Below, piece by piece: positions 16,748-24,123 of a DNA stretch of 64,000 nucleotides. A program made the position numbers and the translations under genes. Every line of letters starts with the position of its first letter. The first letter of the stretch is position 1. Under the pieces are notes generated by a model. It made no database searches and had not been told where the DNA came from. It worked only from the letters and a program-made list of their open reading frames with translations. Source of the stretch: Chryseobacterium populi (lineage in GTDB: Bacteria > Bacteroidota > Bacteroidia > Flavobacteriales > Weeksellaceae); assembly GCF_000282115.1 (NCBI RefSeq), contig NZ_AKJY01000111.1, forward strand, positions 1-64,000, in the 5' to 3' direction.

Positions 16748-16789
16748 AACTTTGAAATACAAAGTTATAATTTAATTTTAAACTTCAAA
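16748..16789 (-). promoter_or_regulatory. Promoter with overlapping palindromic operator
   Basis: On the minus strand TTTG (16786-16789), 18 bases, TAACTTTG (16760-16767). The -7 element forms one arm of the inverted repeat AACTTTG-AAATA-CAAAGTT at 16748-16766, identical to that at 15733. The arrangement fits repression by the regulator encoded in the same operon. Confidence 0.65.
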
Positions 16790-16872
16790 ATAATTTTTAA
16801 AATTTTCACATTTATTTTTATTTCCCATCATAACTAATTCTTAACTTTAGTAAAAACTAATAGTGAAAGTTT

Positions 16873-18474
16873 ATGAATAAAGAGATATTACGTTCGTTAA
16901 TTTTCAGACATCTGGATGGCATCGTTACAGCCCCGGTTGTTGCTTCATTGGTAAAAAAAGATATCCTCTGTTTTATTATTGATAAGAAAGAAATCACTTT
17001 ATCCGAACTTACACAGATATTCAAGGCTAATGAAGGTTATCTTAATGTAGCTCTCCGTACACTGGCTTCTCAAGGATTTTTAGATTACCGGCTCAATAAT
17101 CAAAATGATGAGATCACAATTTCGGAAAACTCCGGCACCCAATATCTGCAGAAATATTCTCCTTTTTATTTCAAAGCTGTTTCTTTTCAAAAAAAATCAG
17201 CCAACATTAAAGAACAGATTACTGACAGCTCGTTTATTGAAGATTTTACCCGGCTTACCCATTCCATCAGAGACAATTTCAGCATTACATTTTCAGAAGA
17301 ACCTGGTGAAAGAAAAGTTCAGGAACAAATTATCAAACATATTGAAGGCTGCATTATTGGCCCTCTGATCGTTTATCTGGGAATGACAGGAATGTTTCAT
17401 AAATATTTTATGGAAACTTCCTTTCAGGCTACTGAATTTCACAGAAATTATGAGAATTTTGAAGTCATTTTAGATTTTCTCACCCATCTGGATTGGTTCA
17501 AAAAATCGGGTGACAATTACAAATTTACAGAAACCGGGATTTATTTTGCCAAAAGGGCCGCCTCGTATGGTGTTACAGTTTCCTATCTTCCACTGTTGAA
17601 CAGAATGGATGAGCTTTTATTTGGAAATGCTTCCAAGCTGAGAGATGTTGAAGAAGGTGAAGACGAAATACATGTAGACAGGGCAATGAATGTCTGGGGA
17701 AGTGGTGGTGCCCATTCTAATTATTTCAAAGTGGCCAATGATTTTATTATTAAGATCTTTAATCAGCCTATTCATCTGCAGCCCAAAGGTGTGCTGGACA
17801 TGGGCTGTGGAAACGGAGCTTTTATCCAGCATATTTTCGAAACGATTGAAAGGTATACACTCCGTGGAAAAATGCTTGAGGAATATCCGCTGTTTCTCGT
17901 AGGTGCAGATTACAATCCGGCTGCGTTAAAAGCAACAAGAGCCAATCTTATCAATAATGATATCTGGGCAAAAGTGATCTGGGGCGATATTGGCAATCCT
18001 CAGAAACTTGCCGAAGATCTGAAAGAAAATTATGAAATTGAGCTTTCAGATTTACTGAATATCAGAACTTTTCTGGATCACAACAGGGTTTGGAAAACTC
18101 CTGACCATATCTCTACAAAAAGAATAAGCACCTCAACCGGAGCTTTCGCCTACAAAGGAAAAAGATTATCCAATAACCTGGTAGAAGAAAGCTTAAAAGA
18201 ACATCTTGAGCTCTGGCTTCCCTATATAAGGAAAAACGGACTTTTGATTATTGAGCTTCATGCCCTCGATCCGAAACTGACCCGCAAAAATATAGGAAAA
18301 ACAGCTGCTACAGCTTATGAAGCAACACATGGATTTTCTGATCAATATATACTGGAAATTGATGTCTTCAGAAAAATATGTATGGAAACAGGACTGAATA
18401 TTGACAAGGATCTTTTCAGGAAATTTCCGGATTCTGAGCTTGCCACAGTCTCTATTAATTTATTGAAGATGTAA
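16873..18474 (+). CDS. Class I SAM-dependent methyltransferase, AprA-related
   Basis: The 533-residue protein has two helical, winged-helix-like regions in its N-terminal half (about 1-120 and 150-260). A class I methyltransferase core follows, with the SAM-binding motif LDMGCGNGAF near residue 307 and VGADYNPAAL near 345. The size and layout recall the AprA-type methyltransferases first known from cyanobacterial polyketide enzymes. There is no polyketide cluster here, so the substrate is unknown. The next gene, a small membrane protein, begins 10 bp downstream and shares the terminator at 19005. Confidence 0.75.
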   Translation: MNKEILRSLIFRHLDGIVTAPVVASLVKKDILCFIIDKKEITLSELTQIFKANEGYLNVALRTLASQGFLDYRLNNQNDEITISENSGTQYLQKYSPFYFKAVSFQKKSANIKEQITDSSFIEDFTRLTHSIRDNFSITFSEEPGERKVQEQIIKHIEGCIIGPLIVYLGMTGMFHKYFMETSFQATEFHRNYENFEVILDFLTHLDWFKKSGDNYKFTETGIYFAKRAASYGVTVSYLPLLNRMDELLFGNASKLRDVEEGEDEIHVDRAMNVWGSGGAHSNYFKVANDFIIKIFNQPIHLQPKGVLDMGCGNGAFIQHIFETIERYTLRGKMLEEYPLFLVGADYNPAALKATRANLINNDIWAKVIWGDIGNPQKLAEDLKENYEIELSDLLNIRTFLDHNRVWKTPDHISTKRISTSTGAFAYKGKRLSNNLVEESLKEHLELWLPYIRKNGLLIIELHALDPKLTRKNIGKTAATAYEATHGFSDQYILEIDVFRKICMETGLNIDKDLFRKFPDSELATVSINLLKM

Positions 18475-18484
18475 TTCATTGATC

Positions 18485-19006
18485 ATGGCAGATACTTCAA
18501 TTGATTATTCCCAGATACAGCTAAAAGAAAATATTCCTTTAAGTGAAGAAGAATTAAACCGTATAGCCATTCAAAAAAGAGATTTCTTTAAAGACACTCC
18601 GGGTATTTTATTAGCCGCTATTATTGTTATTGCCCTTATTGCTTCCTTTGTTTTAAAAGATGAATTTACCAATTTTAAATTTTATCACTATATAACAGGG
18701 ATCAGCATTCTGCTGGTATTTTATTCTTTTTGCTATTGTATTATATGGGGTATCTATAAATATTCAACTAAAAACTGGGAAAAAGATATTAAAGACGGTA
18801 AAAACAAACTGACAAGCATCATAACTTACCGTCACAAAACTGAAAACGATGAATACATTATTACTTTTGCCGGACGACACAAACATGAAAAAATAAAACT
18901 TCCGGTTGAGAAAGCTTATTATGATCGCTATCCAAAAGGAACAAAAGTGATTGTAACGTATTTAAAGTACAGTAAAGTAGTGCTTACTCTTAACGAAAAT
19001 CCATAA
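18485..19006 (+). CDS. Small two-span membrane protein
   Basis: The 173-residue protein has two membrane spans (about residues 38-57 and 69-92) followed by a soluble C-terminal domain of about 75 residues, rich in Lys and Tyr, that may be a small beta barrel. I recognise no family. ATG 18485 is chosen over the TTG at 18479. It follows the methyltransferase gene closely and is followed by a terminator, so the two form an operon. Confidence 0.75.
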   Translation: MADTSIDYSQIQLKENIPLSEEELNRIAIQKRDFFKDTPGILLAAIIVIALIASFVLKDEFTNFKFYHYITGISILLVFYSFCYCIIWGIYKYSTKNWEKDIKDGKNKLTSIITYRHKTENDEYIITFAGRHKHEKIKLPVEKAYYDRYPKGTKVIVTYLKYSKVVLTLNENP

Positions 19007-19036
19007 AAAAGTATTGAATGATGTCAATACTTTTTT
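19005..19036. terminator. Bidirectional terminator
   Basis: AAAAAAGTATTGA, loop ATGATG, TCAATACTTTTTT, between convergent genes. Confidence 0.8.
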
Positions 19037-19040
19037 ATTT

Positions 19041-19805
19041 TTATTTAGCTCTTAATCTTTCTTTAATGGTTTCAATATTTTTCTTGGCTGAGTCTTCGAG
19101 AATTAAACTTGCACTCATATGAATTCTTGCCGGCATCAGTTCATTAAAATGGTCGGTTCCTTCCCACGACACTTTTTTAATTAAAGCCAGGGCTTCACTG
19201 CTTCTTGAAGCTAAGGTCGTCATAAATTTTTCCAGGCTGGCATCCATTTCCTGAATGTTTTCCGAAACTGAATGATAGATATTATGCTGCTCAGCCCAAT
19301 CTGCCGACCTGAAATCTGCATCGATTGCCATTGCTGAAAACTGGGATTTTCCTATTTTTCTTTCTACATATGGGCCGATTACAAACGGGCCGATTCCCAA
19401 ATTAATTTCTGTCAAAGCAAGCGCAGAGTCTTTTGTGGCAAAACAATAATCAGCACCACAGGCAATTCCTACTCCACCACCGGTTGTTTTCCCCTGCACC
19501 CTTACCACTACGATTTTACCACAGTTTCTCATAGCATTCAAAACTTTAGCGAAGCCTCCGAAAAATTGTGTAGACGCTTCCAGCTCTTCAATCGCTAAAA
19601 GCTCATCAAAACTTGCTCCTGCACAGAAAGCCTTTTCACCTTCACTTTTTACAAGAATAGCTTTAACCTCATCTTTTGCTCCTTCGTCAAGGATGGTCTG
19701 GGCCAGTTTTTCAAGAATTGCCCCGGGAAGAGAATTGCTTTTTGGAGTGCCGAAGGTAATTTCAGCGATATTGTTTTTAAGTTCTGATGCTACGAATTCG
19801 TTCAT
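19041..19805 (-). CDS. Enoyl-CoA hydratase/isomerase family protein
   Basis: The 254-residue protein has the crotonase fold: KAFCAGASFDELL for the first oxyanion element and GGVGIACGADYCFA for the second, with ALTEINLGIGP near the active site. It could hydrate an enoyl-CoA in fatty-acid or phenylacetate breakdown. The paa cluster 5 kb away has only one crotonase, so this gene is one candidate for the missing PaaF step, though nothing else ties them. ATG 19805 is used; the TTG at 19832 would add nine residues atypical for the family. It appears monocistronic. Confidence 0.85.
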   Translation of the reverse strand: MNEFVASELKNNIAEITFGTPKSNSLPGAILEKLAQTILDEGAKDEVKAILVKSEGEKAFCAGASFDELLAIEELEASTQFFGGFAKVLNAMRNCGKIVVVRVQGKTTGGGVGIACGADYCFATKDSALALTEINLGIGPFVIGPYVERKIGKSQFSAMAIDADFRSADWAEQHNIYHSVSENIQEMDASLEKFMTTLASRSSEALALIKKVSWEGTDHFNELMPARIHMSASLILEDSAKKNIETIKERLRAK

Positions 19806-19931
19806 TTTTATTTTTATATTGGATTGATGCAAAAATAGTAAATACAGCCTGTTAACGAAAATTAAAGCGGTAATAAATTAAATTTTAAACTGGTTCTGTT
19901 ACAATTTATATTACACGACAGATTCTCTTTA

Positions 19932-19962
19932 CGTAAAAATACGGAATACCCAATTTGGTATT
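19932..19962 (+). promoter_or_regulatory. Possible regulator-binding site upstream of the tail-collar gene
   Basis: CGTAAAAATACGGA (19932-19945) is followed by the imperfect palindrome AATACC-CAATTT-GGTATT (19945-19962). A close relative, CGTAAAAACACGGA, followed by TAATAAATAGGTA, lies before the histidine-kinase operon at 44466. The rest of the 279-base gap shows nothing else. Confidence 0.4.
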
Positions 19963-20084
19963 TTCTACTCTACCCTCAGCTTCGTATATGTCGTTCCTTT
20001 GGGATATACAAAAAACTATTAACGGCGGAATCCGAAAAGCCATGAAAAGAGTAGGAACATTTAAATCTGAAAAAACTTATTATT

Positions 20085-20633
20085 ATGGACGAGTACATGG
20101 GTATTGTAAAATTATTCGCAGGAAATTTTGCTCCTAGAGGCTGGATGTTCTGCGACGGAAGATTATTAAGCATCGCTCAAAATTCAGCTTTGTTTTCTCT
20201 TTTAGGCACAACATACGGTGGTGATGGTATAACAACTTTCGCATTACCGAACCTGATCGGACGTATGGCTTTAGGAGCCGGAACTTCGCAGGGGAAATTC
20301 AATCCACTGGGAATGGTGGCAGGAAGTGAGCAAACAACATTACTGGCACAAAATTTACCTAGTATAGGCGCTGGATTTCAATTTAAAGTGGCTAACAAAA
20401 ATGCTAATTCATCAACACCTGCTGCTACTTCTGCTATTGCTATCACAGGAACACAGGTAGGAAGAGATTTTAATGCGGTACCAAGTTTTGTAAATGATTC
20501 CAATCCTGATACTGTAATCAACGGACAGTCTATTTCTTTTGTAAGCCAGAATCTGCCGATTAATAATATGCCTCCATACCTGGGATTGAATTATATCATC
20601 TGCGTATCCGGCATTTATCCTTCAAGAGAATAA
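20085..20633 (+). CDS. Phage tail-collar domain protein (microcystin-dependent-protein type)
   Basis: The 182-residue protein starts with the tail-collar signature (GIVKLFAGNFAPRGWMFCDGRLL, LFSLLGTTYGGDG, FALPNLIGRMALG) and ends in a beta-rich tail with NNMPPYLGLNYIICVSGIYPSRE. Such stand-alone collar proteins occur widely in free-living bacteria without a phage. No other phage gene is nearby, so I do not call a prophage. No signal peptide is present. The next two genes, a T9SS protein and a PI-PLC, follow at gaps of 40 and 54 bp and may be cotranscribed. Confidence 0.9.
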   Translation: MDEYMGIVKLFAGNFAPRGWMFCDGRLLSIAQNSALFSLLGTTYGGDGITTFALPNLIGRMALGAGTSQGKFNPLGMVAGSEQTTLLAQNLPSIGAGFQFKVANKNANSSTPAATSAIAITGTQVGRDFNAVPSFVNDSNPDTVINGQSISFVSQNLPINNMPPYLGLNYIICVSGIYPSRE

Positions 20634-20673
20634 TTACTACTATTTACTACTATAAATTTAAAACAACTTGATC

Positions 20674-21495
20674 ATGAAAAGAGCACTTTTATTAAGTATT
20701 TGTAGTCTGCTCATTTCTATTTTTTCTTTTGCGCAGACAAGTACAGAAGTATTCGAAACGGAATCTCACGGCAGCCCAAGTTTTACAGATAACGGAGTGA
20801 TTTTTAACATCATTTCTCATGTAGGAACTTTTGATATCCAGGGGAATTATCCGGGAACAGGATGGAACGGAACAGCCATTGACAACAGATATATTGACAA
20901 TTCCAATGACGCTGCATCACCACCATCTTTCAGTATTAAAACGACTTCAAACTTATTTAAGGTCAACAGATTCTGGATGTATCTATCTAAGCTCAACCTG
21001 GATCTGAATGCTGCAGGAACGCTTACTGTAACTGGAAAACTGAGTGGTGTAACGAAATTTACCCAGATTAAAACCACAGGTTTTGTAACATCAATAAGCC
21101 CTACAAATGGTTATACATTAATTGATTTAACCAATCTGAATGGTCAGAATTACTCCAATATCATTATTGATGAACTGCAGATAACTTTAGGCGGAGAATT
21201 CCGTTATGCAGGTTTTGATGCTTTCACTTGGGTAAAAGACAGCAATATTGTACTGGCGACCCATGATGTAAAAACATCTGAAAAGGAACTTAGTATTTAT
21301 CCAAATCCTACGAACGGACCATTGTCAATTAAGGCTAAAGAAAGTTCCATGCTTAATATTTACAGTGAATCCGGCCAGCTGGTTAAAGACACAAAAATAA
21401 GAGCAGGAATAAATGAAATCAATATTTCGGAGCTTCCTAGCGGAGTATATATCCTGAAATCTGTTACAGAATCTTATAAAGTTATTAAGAAATAA
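20674..21495 (+). CDS. Secreted T9SS type A sorting-domain protein
   Basis: The 273-residue protein has a signal peptide (ending near FSFAQ, residue 21) and a beta-rich body of about 170 residues. The C-terminal T9SS type A domain (from LSIYPNPTNGPL to SGVYILKSV...YKVIKK) sends it through the outer membrane. The body has no motif I can assign; a carbohydrate-binding fold is possible. ATG 20674 is used over the TTG at 20668. It stands between the tail-collar gene and the PI-PLC gene. Confidence 0.85.
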   Translation: MKRALLLSICSLLISIFSFAQTSTEVFETESHGSPSFTDNGVIFNIISHVGTFDIQGNYPGTGWNGTAIDNRYIDNSNDAASPPSFSIKTTSNLFKVNRFWMYLSKLNLDLNAAGTLTVTGKLSGVTKFTQIKTTGFVTSISPTNGYTLIDLTNLNGQNYSNIIIDELQITLGGEFRYAGFDAFTWVKDSNIVLATHDVKTSEKELSIYPNPTNGPLSIKAKESSMLNIYSESGQLVKDTKIRAGINEINISELPSGVYILKSVTESYKVIKK

Positions 21496-21549
21496 TAAAA
21501 CTCTATTTCCTTAAAGTCATTTTCTGAACCATCAAAAAAAACTATAACC

Positions 21550-22476
21550 ATGAAAACTTTTACTCAAAACTGGATGAGCCATCTCAACGGAAGTAAAAAG
21601 CTCTCAGAACTGACGATACCGGGAACACATGACAGCGGCGCCTACAATACAGGTTTAGCGGCTGCCAAGTGCCAGACAATGAGCTTTACAGAACAGCTTA
21701 ATGCAGGAATCCGTTTTCTGGATGTTCGCCTGAAACGTGGATATGATGCCGATAAAGACCATGTATTGTGGGTTTATCACGGGATTGTAGATATGGATAT
21801 CAGCTTTAATGGAAGTGTTCTTGGATTTTGCCGACAGTTTCTTTCGGAAAATAGCTCTGAGACCATTATTATGTCTGTCAAAAATGAATCCAGTCCGAAG
21901 GGTGATTCCGATAAAGATAAATTTTATAATGACTTCATGATTGCAATCAGCCAGTTTCCGGAATTGTTTTATACCGAAAACAGAATCCCGACATTGGATG
22001 AAGTAAGAGGTAAAATTGTTCTGGTACGAAGATTCGGTTTGGGAACAAAACCTTCTATCGGTCTTGACCTTTATGACAACTGGCCGGAAGATTCCTGCGG
22101 CTACTTTCAAAACTACAGAATCACCTATTATGTTCAGGATGTTTATTATAGCTGGTCTAAAGGAACCGACAAAGCCAATAAATTTAATGAATATGTAAAG
22201 AACGGATTGATTGCTGCTTCCGGTGGAGATCCTCAGACCTTATTTTTTAATTTTACAAGCGCAACCGGAATTACCGGTGGAGTTCTGCCATTTTCATCTA
22301 CCCCACAGGATCTGGCTGAAGTGGTAAATCCGTTATTTTTCCAATACCTGAAAAATCATTCTAAAGGAAGATACGGAATTATCCCAATGGATTTCCCGAA
22401 TAATTATCCGGATAACAGCCAATTGATACAGAGCATCATTTCTTGTAATGAGCTCAATGTAGTTACAGCTGTCTAA
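21550..22476 (+). CDS. Phosphatidylinositol-specific phospholipase C domain protein
   Basis: The 308-residue protein has the PI-PLC X-domain motif TIPGTHDSGA with His27 and Asp28, IRFLDVR with Arg60, and VYHG with His77. These match the catalytic set known from Bacillus PI-PLC (His32, Asp33, Arg69, His82). Bacterial enzymes of this family cleave phosphatidylinositol lipids or GPI anchors and are normally secreted. No signal peptide is visible, and there is no T9SS domain, so either the protein acts inside the cell or leaves by an unusual route. It may be cotranscribed with the two genes before it. Confidence 0.87.
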   Translation: MKTFTQNWMSHLNGSKKLSELTIPGTHDSGAYNTGLAAAKCQTMSFTEQLNAGIRFLDVRLKRGYDADKDHVLWVYHGIVDMDISFNGSVLGFCRQFLSENSSETIIMSVKNESSPKGDSDKDKFYNDFMIAISQFPELFYTENRIPTLDEVRGKIVLVRRFGLGTKPSIGLDLYDNWPEDSCGYFQNYRITYYVQDVYYSWSKGTDKANKFNEYVKNGLIAASGGDPQTLFFNFTSATGITGGVLPFSSTPQDLAEVVNPLFFQYLKNHSKGRYGIIPMDFPNNYPDNSQLIQSIISCNELNVVTAV

Positions 22477-22556
22477 GAAACGAATTTTCATCAACAGTAC
22501 AGGAATGAACTGAAAAAAAATCCCCGGTTCACTATGATTCTAATACATAAATGATA

Positions 22557-22583
22557 AAATCCCCTGAGCTATTCAGGGGATTT
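22557..22583. terminator. Bidirectional terminator overlapping the SMUG2 stop codon
   Basis: AAATCCCCTGA, loop GCTAT, TCAGGGGATTT. On the minus strand the last codons of the 22569 gene form part of the stem. Confidence 0.8.
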
Positions 22584-23264
22584 ATTTTTTAATGCTACAA
22601 TATATTTATCAATATACAGTTGCTTTTCTTTCGATTTATACTGTTGAATATACCTCGGATGTTCCAGAATGGTCATGATATCGAAAAGCTTTGCTTCCTT
22701 GTTGAGCTTAGCAATAAAACCGGCATTCTTCTTTCCCAGGACAAAAACTTCTGAAGTATCGAGATTCAGGCTGATGTGCTTCTTTAAAGAATCGATCATA
22801 AAATTCTTTACGTCTTCAAACAGTTTTTTATCATCATAGTAATTGGCATTCAGCCATCCGTTTTTAGTTTTCCTTACAATCGCCAGCGGAAAAGGTGAAT
22901 TGATATAAAAATCTCTGTAGAATTCTTTGGCACCACCATACTCTTCAATCATATCATAGATAAAAACAGAGGATATTTCATGGGTATGGGCAGATTTCAT
23001 CGGAATACCACAAACACTTTCCAGGCGTTTTGTATCGGTAAACGGAACTCCCGTGACCCCGGCGCCATGACGGCTCGGATTGATGCCGATGATGAATTTC
23101 CTTTGGTTGAAATCATTATAATACTGATGATAAAACTTTCCCATTACATCCATTGTTTCGGGATTATCCAGATAAGGATTCAATACTTCAAAATCATCAG
23201 GAAGGCTTCCTTTGTACTGCAGGTTCCGATTAAATTCAATGACTTTATCTGCAAAGGTTTTCAT
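22569..23264 (-). CDS. SMUG2-type uracil-DNA glycosylase family protein (DUF4918)
   Basis: The 231-residue protein has FIIGINPSRHGAGVTGVPFTD as the first active-site motif and LEHPRYIQQY with the HPR element as the second. Both are characteristic of the uracil-DNA glycosylase superfamily, SMUG2 branch. It likely removes uracil or damaged pyrimidines from DNA in the cytoplasm. It starts 12 bp after the end of the DUF4241 gene, so they are probably cotranscribed. The specific base substrate is not evident. Confidence 0.8.
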   Translation of the reverse strand: MKTFADKVIEFNRNLQYKGSLPDDFEVLNPYLDNPETMDVMGKFYHQYYNDFNQRKFIIGINPSRHGAGVTGVPFTDTKRLESVCGIPMKSAHTHEISSVFIYDMIEEYGGAKEFYRDFYINSPFPLAIVRKTKNGWLNANYYDDKKLFEDVKNFMIDSLKKHISLNLDTSEVFVLGKKNAGFIAKLNKEAKLFDIMTILEHPRYIQQYKSKEKQLYIDKYIVALKNKSPE

Positions 23265-23276
23265 AAATCTTTATAT

Positions 23277-23996
23277 TTATTCATCTTCATCAGAAAGAGC
23301 CAGTTCAATGTCTATAAACTGAATATATAAGCCACAAATTTCATTATTGGTGTCATATGCAAAATAAACAGGATAAGCGCCGTCTCCAAAACCACTGGCA
23401 AACATTGGAATCTGGTAGATGGTACCAGGTATCGTCCAACTGATCCAGTCTCCCAGATCCCTTTGGTTTTCGGGATTCATTTTATAGCTCTGAGCAAAAA
23501 GACCGGCAAAATAATCATCATAAATATTCTCAACATTTATTTCTGTAAGAAACTTATCAAAATAAGGAATTACTTCTGCATCTGTAATACATGCTAAACC
23601 CGCATCTACAGAAAACCCGAAATATTCGCCTTCTCCTACTTCTTCAAGCTCTTCATTTCCAATTAATGCTTCCCGGTAAACAACCGGTTTTTCATTTGTA
23701 AATGACACTTTAACCACAGCATACCGATCTCCCCACTCTTCAGATTTCACCACGGCAACCTTCACCGGAAAATCTCCTTTGGGAACCTCAATGAAATAAG
23801 GTTTTTCCCCGGCATTCAGATATACCAGCGGATCTCTTACAATCACCTTTCCTGAGGGCAGAGAAACATTTCCAATATCCATCACCTCCATTTTTTGAGA
23901 TAAAATTTCATCCGAGGTAAAATAGGCTTCCAGGTCTGTTGGGCAAACAAGAATATCTTTCACTTCATTCCACTTCTGCAACCAGCTTTCGTTCAT
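23277..23996 (-). CDS. DUF4241 domain protein
   Basis: The 239-residue protein is acidic, soluble and without a signal peptide. The N-terminal part includes VSLPSGKVIVRDPLVYL and the C-terminal part FASGFGDGAYPVYFAYD, which I associate with DUF4241. Proteins of this domain are often linked with contact-dependent toxin-immunity loci, but no toxin gene is seen here. It precedes the SMUG2 gene with a 12-bp gap. Confidence 0.75.
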   Translation of the reverse strand: MNESWLQKWNEVKDILVCPTDLEAYFTSDEILSQKMEVMDIGNVSLPSGKVIVRDPLVYLNAGEKPYFIEVPKGDFPVKVAVVKSEEWGDRYAVVKVSFTNEKPVVYREALIGNEELEEVGEGEYFGFSVDAGLACITDAEVIPYFDKFLTEINVENIYDDYFAGLFAQSYKMNPENQRDLGDWISWTIPGTIYQIPMFASGFGDGAYPVYFAYDTNNEICGLYIQFIDIELALSDEDE

Positions 23997-24063
23997 TATT
24001 TTTATATTTTATGATTTGAAAAATTAAAAATACCTATTTATTTAGCCTTAATCAATATAAAGC

Positions 24064-24098
24064 AAAAAAAAATCCCTTTCAGCTAAAACCAAAAGGGA
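24064..24098 (-). terminator. Terminator after paaZ
   Basis: On the minus strand a stem TCCCTTT/AAAGGGA with a 12-base loop is followed by nine T residues. Confidence 0.55.
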
Positions 24099-24123
24099 CT
24101 ATAAGTGTATATTTTATCCTGAA

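Noticed and set aside
16742..16762. Longer membrane protein from TTG 16762
   Set aside because: The extra codons lie inside the promoter palindrome.
20085..20633. Prophage remnant, from the phage tail-collar domain
   Set aside because: No integrase, capsid, portal or lysis gene is nearby, and stand-alone collar proteins are common in Bacteroidota.
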